DNA from: Prostheceraeus crozeri
Taxonomy: Eukaryota; Platyhelminthes; Polycladida; Euryleptidae
NCBI GenBank assembly: GCA_907163375.1
Contig: CAJQUW010003181.1
Coordinates: forward strand, 248,001-312,000
Reading direction: 5' to 3'
Length of the DNA: 64,000 bases
Below are positions 10,979 to 22,900 of this stretch, piece after piece (position 1 is the stretch's first letter; every line of letters begins with the position of its first letter). The notes below the pieces were generated by a model. That model did not search any database. It was not told where the DNA came from and worked only from the letters and a program-made list of their open reading frames with translations. Made by a program: the position numbers and the translations under genes.

Positions 10979-13900
10979 CTACAATGAGAAGGGAAATAAT
11001 GGTACAATCGCAACAAATTATTTAAATGCATGTATCCCACATCGTAAGTTAGGTACCCAAGTATTTGTATAATGTTTTTCTTTGTTGTAAGCCTTGGTAT
11101 ATTTCGAACTACTGTTTGGTCATCGTCAGAAGGAATGATGTAACAGGGAGACATTAATCAAAATTCATGTTGCAGAGAGAGAACAAAATGATATCTCTAT
11201 ACAAATGATGGAAATCACGGAGCTCGAAGGAGGATATAGGTCGATAGAATCAAAGATGGTCCCTTTTTTGTGTAACCGACTTTATCTTCGATTTTATCGA
11301 CTACACAGAATAGAGATCACAAAGGCTCACTTCCGTCCTTTCATTTTGTTTATCTCCCTATCCTAAATGAATTTTGAATTGTTTCTTCCTGCTAAATCCT
11401 TCCTGGGCAATCTTCAAGGCTTTGATGCCGTTCCTCACCTCACGTGTTCCGTCCTTCCACATGAAAGGAAGAGTACATGATACCTGTGTCCGGAAGGGTA
11501 TGATATACGGAAGAGAGACATGGGCTCTGAAAGTGGACAGTCAGCAACGTCTGGAGAGGGTGGAAATGCGCATGGTAAGGTAGATGTATGGCTCGAAGCG
11601 AAGTGACGACTTGAGGGATATGCTTAACATCGAAGCAATATCCGATGTCATCGTACAAAATCGACTCAGATGGCTTGGCCACGTGATGCGAAAAGAGCCC
11701 GAAGACTGCGTCCGCCAAGTGTTGACATGGAAAGTAGAGGGAAGAAGAAAAGGTCGACCTCGGAAGACATGGAGTGTTGCCGCTGATCTCAAGCAGAATG
11801 GTCTCAAACCGGATGACGCCAACGTTCGTCAACGCTGGCGCTCTGCGATCCACAGCATTGGGAAAATCGTCCAACCCTACGAAGTCGGAGAAAACGGACG
11901 TTAAATGCAGAAGTATAAGTATAATCCTTCCTTCTGACGATGACCAATGAGTTGTCCGAAATATATAAAAAGGCTTACAACAAAGAAAAACATTGTACAA
12001 ATACTTGGGTTCCAAACGGACGATATTTATGAACTGATTCGAGGCCTCTTCGCATATCACGAATGTATCCCCATTTACCGAGCAAGACTCGGTCTAACAA
12101 TGTAGGCTGACTAAAGTATAACTGTCCAAAAGGTCAATCTCGATATCAAACTTTCAAGTTGAGGATCACTCCGTATGAAATTGACCAGTGAGAGAAAACT
12201 GTGGCGAAGGTCACCAGGTTATTTTTGGCAAGAAACCACCATATCTAAAGTAGTTCGCTCTAGATCTGTGTCCTTTGGTTTCTGCAGCTCTTCGAAAGAA
12301 GGATAGTCACAAACAATATCAAAAGTTCGCCTAAGTGATTTTTGAATGTGTCTATCTTTGGTTTGAGAAGTCCTTAGGGCCTGAAATTGCAAACGTGAGC
12401 TGATAAACATGCATCACGTAAGTAAGCACACACAATTTCAGCCATATTGGTATTTTAATTCCCTACCTGTAGCTCGATGATGATGGTTAAAAAGTTAATT
12501 AATTTTTTCTATCTCAAAATTTAATATAATTTCAAGTCATTGCTGACACCATGTAAATGCATATTCCCAATTTTACCTCATCAGCTATTTTTTGATGGTA
12601 TAATAGAAAGCCACGCGGTAGAATAAAGTGAATTTCTATGATCTAATTGTGGCTACATTCACGTGAAATAAGAATTTTTTCAAATGACATTTTTGGTCAT
12701 ACTCAACTTTGTGTTACAGTCATGAGATTACTTTTTCGACCGAACTTAGTTTACGGTGAGGTTTAGGCATGGTCATTAATATCCTATGAGCTTTACTGGC
12801 ATACATGCTCTGGAAGAGATGAAATTTTCGAGATGATTTGAGATACATTAGCCAAGTAGCTGTGATGTTTATTCACCCTCATCGGCATACCTGTCTACCT
12901 GTGTATTTATGTATCATTATCTCTTACGCAGATTTTCACCATAAAGACGGCCGTGTCAAGGAGATGTTACATAAAAATAATCTTTAGCAGGTATACATGA
13001 AAAATTTGAATCATAAACTACGATGATGTGAAGTATCAGATTTCTCAAGATTCATGTTTGATATTGAGTGCTCTTTTCACATCTGCTGATGCTTTTAGTG
13101 AAAAGTAGACCTGTGTTTTCTTTCTACTGTAAAACATTGCTTATACTTACATTGAGACAGACTCAACACCATCGCCGGAATTGCTAGTTTTGTTTAGCGT
13201 GGACGATGATTGATTACCACATTTCTTCTGTTCCAATAGGTTCACTCGGGCATGAATGTCCGTAAAAAGACGAGCTCTTCTTGCGTATTCTTCATATTCC
13301 TCCAATAACAATCGTCCTGCCTCTTCGTTCAGCGCAGATTCGGGATTCGGGACGATAAGAAGACATTTGATTGTCTAAAAGTGAAATGTCTTGAATTCAG
13401 CTGGATTGTAGACTGGGACTCGGCTGGGATCTCAATATTTAACCAATTTCATTTTGGGATGGCATCCCTTCTGTCAATACAACGCACGATGCAGCGGAGT
13501 ACAAGCTAACTAAGATTTTGTATCACTGTGCAGATTTTAGGGAGTAGGTCTATTAGAGAGGAATCTATAAATTGCCTCAAGAAGCGAAGGCTATTGATGC
13601 AAGGCTTTCATGACAGTCAAATAAGTAAATCCAGACAGCTACGTGGCAAGAACTAATGAAAAGACTTACAGACAATAACCCTCACTTTTGTACCGTAACA
13701 TTTGAAGACGATGTTCTATGTCCAAAAATCTCAGAGATACAAATGCATCAGAGAAAAAGGAACATTTGCAATTCTGGATAAAATATAGACCAAATCCCAT
13801 CATGTAAATCACTTTTCCTGAATATATCCACCACTAAAAATTGACAAACGTAAGCGTATGTGAAGCTTGCGTAACCACACAGTGAAAACGTTTTTTCTTC

Positions 13901-16900
13901 ATATTTCCATTAAAAACTGCTTCTACTTTATTTATCAATTTCTGTCTCCTTATCACAAATATGGCTAAAAATACCATACGTTCACGGTCGTTTAAGGGAA
14001 ATTTAAGTTCAAAGGTAAAATTTGTTTCGCTGTGAAGCTAGCGGAACCACCCAGTGTAGCCAATTTCTCAGTCACGCAGACAGGCGCTGTAAATCAATTC
14101 TTGTAAGTACCGCAAATTTAATTCGTTACGCTGATCACAAGTCCATGCTTCATTTTTCATAACAATGCAGATTCAATGAGAAATCAGAGTTTTACTTTTT
14201 CTAGACTGATTAAGTTAGCGGAACTATTTTCTAACCTTAGGATTTCTCCTCAAATTCTGCCTACTCATGCTAATTCACAGATCCTAATAACGAATCTGCA
14301 ATCAGATTTACGATATTAGCACCTCAATTCATGCAAAAATTGCTTCAAAAAACCCCAGAATGGTTCAGAGGAACCGCTTCTACCGAAGTTGAATTTATCA
14401 ATAACAACAGCGAAATATGAGGTTCAAACCAGCAAGAGTATAGGCATATTTTGATGAGAAATTTCCATGCTTGAAAAAGGGTCTCGATAAATTCAAAATC
14501 AGATTGTAGAATAAGTAGGCGGAATCACTTTAATCTCCAATGGCTGAGTGTCACAAGAACAAAAGCAGATTTGTGAAATCTGAGCACGGGTCAGTGGTCA
14601 GGAGGCTGAAATTTGTAAATTAGAAGCAGTTTTGAATGGAAGTATGTTGGTGGAAAGATGCCCTCTGACTTTAACTGATTAATCACAACAATTCCTTGGC
14701 AGCCGTAGACGCTACGTTTCGCCCTACAATAGCTCGTCAGTACGAGTCGGAATGCCAAAAGTAGCTAAAAATACACTCAGTTCGAGCCCTACTGGCGAGC
14801 CCTTGTAGGGCGAAACGCAGCGTCTACAGCTGCCAATAAATTGTTGTGATTAATCTGCTCAAGTCTGAGGACATCTTTCTATTCAATGCCCAGGCCAACT
14901 GGCACTGCAATCTTTATAGAAATATGTTGACAATAAAATGGTTCAGCTTCGCACGTGAGAGTTGTTTCAGCAGAGAATCTGAAATTCCTAAAAATCGTAA
15001 AATTAGCTTTTCTCGGTAAATACTGAACCACATGAGATCGGACAACAAACTGTGATCAGTAATTTGTAGAAATTCTCTACAAGAATTGAATTTCAAATTC
15101 TGCCAACTTCACATCGGAATCATTCGAAAATATTTGCAGTACATCCTTGTAAAGCGGGAGAATTTTATAATCTGATTGCAGGTTCGAGATTAGAAGCTTC
15201 AAATTCGCATGGGCATAAGGAGAAATTCACAAGATTAGAAAATAGTTCCGCTGGCTTCTATCGGGAGAATTTATCTTCTAATAGATACAGGCTTTTTTGA
15301 AACGCTGACTAGATTTTCCAGTTGAAATTTACTGTAGTCTATGGTTTATCAAGACGAAATGTTCCCTTTACCATGAAGCATCTGTATCTCAAAGAAGTAG
15401 TCTATCCGGTGTCGGGTTTAAAAGTGAAGTGCAAATGGACGGCCTAAGGAGTTGAGTGGAAAATAGGGCAAGTTTTATGAAGACATTCTTCGTGTAGTTA
15501 TTGACACGCACCTTCAACGCAATGCTCTCCAACAAGAAATCAGACGGCACATTGATGCATTAACACAATCTTTCCTTGTCGACTAAATTTTCAGTTTTAT
15601 ATCCTTCCCGTCGAGGCCTATTTCAAGGAAGCTCCAATTTTTTAAATTTATTTTTTAAAAAAATTAAAGAAATAAGCCTTGCTGCTATAGATATTGGCAG
15701 TACGATACGAAAACTTCACATACGAAACAAGGACCATTTGACACAACAAAGTTCGTCAGTACATAGACATTTAATACATTGTCAATTGGAACAAAATAAT
15801 AACTGGAGAACAAACGTAAGAGTGATCGGACATCACAAAGATCCCATCAAACTCCGATTTCTTGAAAGCATAATAATTCAACAAAGAAAGCCGACCATTA
15901 ATTCCCACGAAGGGAGCTGTGCACTGGATAATTTAATTATTTGATACTATGTACCTTCCTGGACTTTTCTATCCATCTCTTTGACTTTTAAACATTTTTG
16001 TATTTTACTATGTTAATAGGTCCAACCACTTATACTTTTGACAAAGCCGGTAGTGGCGAAAGCTAAAGAGGAGAGAAAATAGAATTTTAAATAAAACAGC
16101 AGCAAGGCTTATTTCTTTAATTTTTTAAAAAACTATACAATGCTGCTTAGATCAAATGAACAAACACCTTTTTACATTTAAATTTATTGTTATCATAAAC
16201 TGCGTGTTGAAGCAGGTCAAAGAGCTTCTGACGAAAAACAGTCTGAGAAGTCCGTCTAATACAGGCTCTGTGAGATGCAAGCTTTTGAGTCCACTAACTA
16301 CAACTTGGGCCACCGTCTACAATTCTGGTTTAAGGAGGCACTGAGTACAAATGGAACCGGGTTACTATCTTGCGCCGGGTCACCGGGTCAGTATTCAAAA
16401 ATGGTTCGCAGGCAACGAATTTCCACAAAGAAAGAGAAAACGGCTGCTGTACTTAGCTGATCACGTCACGCCGCTGTTCAGCTGTCGAAGTGAAGAGGAG
16501 GTGTCTTGTGTAAACCATATTGTTTGTGATGCTAATTTGCGACATGAACTTGCTCCTGGTCGTCTGTGCTTATTATATTTTTTCTTCACAGTGACTAAGT
16601 CTCGTCGTAATAGTTCTGCGACCCTCTGACAGCAAGTTTGATGGTTCATATGTCTTCAGTTAAACAGGGGAATCAAATGAGAGTTACACTTAATTTGTAA
16701 TTAGAAAAACACAGAAATTATAGTATGAGTCCGATAGTTCTCCCTCAGCAGCATAGTTAGTGGTGACAGTAGCTGTCGATAGAGAACTTTCAATCGAGCT
16801 GCTATATAATTATTTTATTGACGTGTTGGAAGCAATATTTCTCAGGACGGGACATTTCCATCAACAGACACAAATCTCAGAAAGAAGAAACACCAATTAA

Positions 16901-19900
16901 GGTAAAAAGATGAAAGGCAGCATAAATCTTAATAACATAATGGATGCTGGTAATCATCTTCGTTATCAATGCATGTAATTATTGAGATCTTATTACCTTA
17001 GCTGATCGGAAATGCAGGTTAATGATATCAGAATATCTCTAGCAGTCAATAGCATTCTAACCTCTCGAGTCATGCAGATAAATATATTGTTGGACATTGA
17101 GTTAACTTTTATATCTATGTGTGAGTTAGCAGTGTTGGAGCATAGATTGCTGAGCGAATGGCTGATTGCATGTGCATAAGAATCTATGTTGCTGTAGTAA
17201 TGGATATCTTGCATGACTGCATTAGTATGATGATATCTGTGATGTAATTTGTATGAATGCTAGTTGTCGATACGCGGCAGTTTGAATTTTGCTGCTATTC
17301 GATATTGGTGATGCTGACCAGTATCATGCTGACCAGTTTGTTGACCAGTAGGTCAGCCAGTAGAAGAGGAAGTCCATTCGTAGTACAAGCTTCGAATCGC
17401 ATTGTTTTTGCTCGTACATTTCGGGACGTAAGGTAGCTACCGCGTTACGACAAAATTGAATGTCCAAAACCAATTTTGCTGACCAGTTTGTCAACAACCA
17501 AAACGATTGCGACTAGACGTTGGCAAAAAAATAAGCACATGCGACCAGGAGCAAGTTTGATGAACATCACATTGTGGTACACACCACGCGCATTCTATTG
17601 TAATACATGTACAACTGAAGATTGTTGTAAGGTCACACGTCAAAATAAGTTAATTTCCCAAAATAGGTCGTATATCGGATACGGTAGGTGCAGACCGGAT
17701 CATAGGTTAAAAATCGATCCTGATAAAATTTTCTTCAAAAAATCACAATAGTTAGAATGGGCCAACATTTCATCACTAGAAAGGTACCGTTGGAAGCGAT
17801 CGAGATTGTGATACTGCTGACGAAGTCATTGTCGAAGTGGGCACATTGAACATGTTTCTGATCTTTTCTCGATAGTTTCAAATAGTCGATCGATGAAATT
17901 CTCGATAGCTGATAGTAGTCTATTTCAAATGAGCCAAAATCAAACTCAGATGAAAACTTGAGGGCATGTTAAGCAATTTGTAAATTATTGGATATTTCTG
18001 TGGCTTTTTTCTTTTCCTCACAATTGAATTTGAAAATTTCTACCAATGTGGTTCACACATTGAGTCACCTTTATTTCTTACTCTCTTGCTCAACCTTGTA
18101 AGACTTTATGTATCAGACTCAAGTTCAGCTCCCTTCAGTTCATGAATCAACAAAATTCGTAGATTAAGGTTTTTTTGGCAATAAGTACGTCAAATTTCTG
18201 AGAAAAAATGTTCAGGATCCATCAGGGTTCTGAATCATCAATTAACACAGGCATATATGTGAGGCATGAGCAGGTCTAGGTAAGAAATCTGTTAGATCAT
18301 TAAAAACCAATGCAAGAAGCATAAATAATTCTGTTTGTTTGAGGGAAGTCTCTGTGCATTTAAAACCATGTCATGTTGATTGAGTTCACTGACTTATCAA
18401 TTTAGGGTTTATATGAAAATCGGGAAATTTACTACGCTTTGCCACATATTTTCTAGTTTTGACTGCCTCTATTATAATTATTGATTATTGAAGTATTAGC
18501 CTATTAAATAAATGGGAAGTGACTCGATCATTTTCTAGATAATCTGAGGAATGATTCTATTCACTTGTTTGGTTTTGCACCAAACTGCATCCGTTGTTAA
18601 TAGATTATTTAAAGTTACTACTCCTGTCAATAGATCGTGCAGTATCCATGAAATTTATCATGAGAGTTGTCGTATTTCTATGATACATGTAACATATAGA
18701 ATTATGGGACTTATCTCTATTTAATGTCATTGCATGGTTTCTTCTATCATATCGCCCTAGCATGCTTCTTAGGCATCCTTCCTTGCTCTCAAAAATAGCT
18801 ACCAGTACAACACACTAATGAATGCTGCAAATGCTTAAACATTTCTAAATAATCAATACAGATTAATCTTATCAATGTCTCCACGATTACACGTCAAAAC
18901 TTACAAATAACTTTGTTAAAAAAAGAAAATGTGAGTATCAAAGTGGGGCACTCAAACCAGGTTCAAAATGCCCTTCTCAGGTTGTTCAATGCAGGAATCA
19001 TCAAGAATTGATTGAATGCCTACATCAAATAATTGATTGCTATGAAATCTCAATTACAATAAATTGATTGCTCACGAATGCCAACATAAATTAATTGATT
19101 GGAAAGAGTAATCAAACTGCAATCAGTTTTTGATAATCCCTGGTTCACGGTGCCCCACATCGCTAGACATTCTAAAACGAGTTCGCAAGAAAAATTGGCT
19201 GTGAAATTGACATTCTATATTTCACTAGATAAATATATATTATTAGATTGAAGAATAGTAAACAAAATGCTGTCCAATGAAAATATACTTAGGATTTTGG
19301 CCAGATTAAAACAAAAGTTGTTTGGAATTATCTGAGGCAACATGTTTCGAAGATATGACTGGTGGTTCGATGTGCCCCACCCTCCACTACCCCCCGCATC
19401 CAACTCTATGCCTGCATCTTCGAAGCCATTGCATGAGATATGTCAGATCTTTCGTACTCTATAAAATTATAGTTATATGTTTTCTACTGATTGAATCACA
19501 GAAGTAGTAATGCACTGTCAGGTTGATTTTCAGAAGATAATTGATCTAATTACCGGAAATTCATGATAGTGTTCCAAGAAGTATGAAATTAGGAAAATGG
19601 CCTTAAAATCCTGTTCGATATCCGGTTTTACTCGAAGTGACTTTAGGATTGTATCTAATCCATAAAAGGTTATATGTAATAGATAATGCATAGATTTGAG
19701 GTCATTATTGCTACAATTAGCGAGAGCCGAAGGCTCGAGGTTATTATGACAAATAATGACCGAAGAAATCTATGCATTATCTGTTATAACCTGCTTCGTG
19801 GAACTTATTAACCTGTGGACATAGAAAGCCTTACAATGTCATGCATTATATCTACATATTCGAATGCTACAAAGAGAAAAGACAGTTATTAAATGATTGA

Positions 19901-22900
19901 AAATAGCATGCAGATTTCTATGGGCTAGCAGCACATTTCTGCTGCCAGATATCTTTCATTTCTACGCATAACAGATGTCATTCATGCTTCAAGTCAATAC
20001 GGTGCCAATTCTATGATTCTCTACATCAAATTTTAGATCTTTTGTACATGCCATGAATTTTGCTTATCGCATTATTTTCTTGATAATAGTGTAAATAGTG
20101 TCTATAGTAACTATACACTGTGTAAACTATGGTGTAAATATTCGAAATATATTGACCAACTTTTTGTACGACTTTGATAAATTTACAATAAATAATTTGA
20201 CTCTCTTCCAAACCTACTTTCAATCATCATGAACAGTCAAGGCATATTTCCTCAGTTACTAAAGTCAAGAAGAGTTTAAAAAACCAAATTGGCGATCGTG
20301 TTATGAAAGCAAAGCAAGAAGAATTCGATCCACGCAAATTCCTCTGGTTTGAAAAGGTCTACTGAGAGCGTTGAAAATTGCTAAGTTACATTTAATGAAT
20401 AAGTCTATATCCCATTAGACGTACAAAATCTGATTTTATCTTAGGTGTGAAATTCTGTCTATATTCCATTGTAAATTCTATCCTAATTCCATTTTCATGT
20501 ATTGGCAGTGTGATAGATAATGAAACTCTTCGAATGGCGGTGACTTTTCGCAATTTTGTCGAGAATTCAACTTCACCTGAGGTGACATGGTTGACAAATG
20601 TGAACGGCATACTCTAACTTGTCGATATAGTGCGAGATGCAGTCACTGCTAGTCCAGGAGCTAGCATGAAGTTATGCAGGGAGCGCGGGCGTACCTTTCA
20701 CATAGCATAAGATACCTCTTGACTACTGCAGATCACTCTCTTTCATCTAAGAGATCTTTCGAAGCAAATGGACGAACTGCAAGCGTTCTCAGATCATCGT
20801 ATCCAGACAGGATATGAAACTTCGGTACTTCTATTCTTCCCCCCACATTTCTGTTGTTGACACCGGAAGTGTTGCATCGTCAACGATCTTCTCTTGCTCC
20901 TACGGGCAGTCTTACTAACGCTGCACACCTTTAAGTGTGTAAAACTCCTCTTATCTGACTTGTAGAACAGTACAGCCTCAGAATTAGATAACTGCTCGTC
21001 ATTTGTCTGTAGACAACAATCACACGAAGTTCATGATCACAGCTGTACCTTGTATTCTAACTGAGCATCCAAGGGACCAATCCTTCATCCCAGGGTTCAA
21101 GTTATGACTTCTCAGTCGTGTTGTAGTGTCACTCAGTAACAGGCCAAGTCTATTCTAAAACCAATGTGACTAATTTTGGCAAAATTTGATGATTTTGGGA
21201 AACTTGGAAAATGTGGGGGGGGGAAAGAAGTACTGAAACTTCTTCTTACTCGTTTAACGTCCACATTTTCCCATGTATGAGGTCGGACGACTGATTGGTC
21301 TTCTCCACTCATCTCTATTCATCGCAAGCGACTCATCAATCTTTAGGTGCTTCAGATCTTCCATGATACACTCCATGTTTTTGTTGGTCTCCCAGCTGGC
21401 CGCGGAAGTGACATCCTCATCTCCTCCACTTCTTCACTTCTTTCAGAATGCCATCGCCTGATCTTCTCAAATGACCAAACCAAATTAGCAAGGGCTAACC
21501 TTAGGCGAAACACAGTTAATAATGAATTAAATCACAAATCAAACTATTCAGCAAGTAAAACCAATGTGAAAAATAAGAATAAAACACAAATGTAAATGTT
21601 GAAAATATTCAAATGGTAGGTAATGAAAAAAAGTACTGTGTAAATATAAGTAGAGTGAGAAAAAAAATTGATGACTAACTCGAGAACTCCTGCCTGCCTG
21701 CCACACTGTGCGCTGGGCAGTGTAGTAATTGCGGAAATTGCTTATAGGTATTGACAGAACTTAATCTGCAGGTCCGGTCGCCCAGATGCTTGTATATGTC
21801 AATTGCGTCAGAATGAAATTTAATGCTTTGATTGTGGAGAAGATGAAGTAGAAGATAACGATAAGTGAAAAGAATTTGATCCCTCAAAAGGACCCATGTG
21901 GCGTTCCCTACAGGTTAAAGGAAATAACAACTACAACAGATTACCTAATTGAAAAAATGTGCAATTGAGGTCATCAGCAGGAACTTAGGTAAGGATTCGC
22001 GTTTCGGCCCCTACTCCTGAACGCTCAAACTCACCCACGCAATCTTCACAACAGGAAGAAGCATTGTTGATTTCCTTCTTCAAGAACTTCCATTTAAATT
22101 ACTAAAAATACTTCGACAAGTTATTCTCGATTTGTATTGAGATGAAAATAAAATTACTCCAATCAAGCTTTCGAGTGAGGATGCTTGGAGAATGCATGGA
22201 GAGGCATTCTGCAGTGATACGTTTATTGTTTTAGGTATGTGACCCGTGGATATCTATGGCTGTCTACTACCAGTGCAGTTGAACTTTGAACTGTGTTTGA
22301 CTGATAATTACGTTTGTCCTTGCTTGTCTCACTCACTCACTCTCTGTACTCGTGCCTGACGACGAGTGACAGCCTCACTCGAAAGCTTGCAAAGTAATTT
22401 TATTTTTATTTCAATACAAATCGAGAATAACTTGTCGAAGTATTTTAAGAAATTTAAAAGGAAGAAGCATATCTGTTGAAATTTCTATGAAAAAGTTGAG
22501 AAATCATTACCCATGTGACTGGTCTTTATTGACCAGTGAACACTCACATACGTGGTGTGATCCAAAATGTCCCGGACTAACCTACTTGCAGATAACCTGT
22601 GATAACGAATACTACTTCAGATGTAAATTTAGGTCTTTAAGGCATGAGAAATATGGTCGCCGAAATTTTTCCGGTCAGTTTTCTATTTTTAAAAAATATT
22701 TTTACATTTTAACATGAATTTCTGTATTTTCTGAATTGATCGAGATCCGATTTGTCTTATTGTTATAGTTAGATTGATTTTGATTTGTACCTTATTTGAC
22801 GGATATCTTTGCCATGAATATTGCACGTCTTTTGTTAATTGCTTCATGTGTTACGATATCAATCAGTGAAGTTCATTCAGCACGCATTCATTAAGAAATC

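Larger units (their letters stand above)
14651..14885. repeat. Inverted repeat carrying paired hammerhead motifs
   Basis: Arms about 14651-14737 and 14793-14885 are inverted copies sharing GATTAATCACAACAATT, GTAGACGCTrCGTTTCGCCC and flanks. Each arm contains one hammerhead-ribozyme-like motif, on opposite strands. Confidence 0.8.

Noticed and set aside
16351-16629. 92-codon plus-strand frame [19 protein letters not shown]
   Set aside because: No homology or splice context; part of it has an inverted match at 17.5 kb, indicating repeat origin.
21430-21520. GGCGAAAC near 21504 as a possible third hammerhead
   Set aside because: No CTGANGA box at the needed distance and no stem II.
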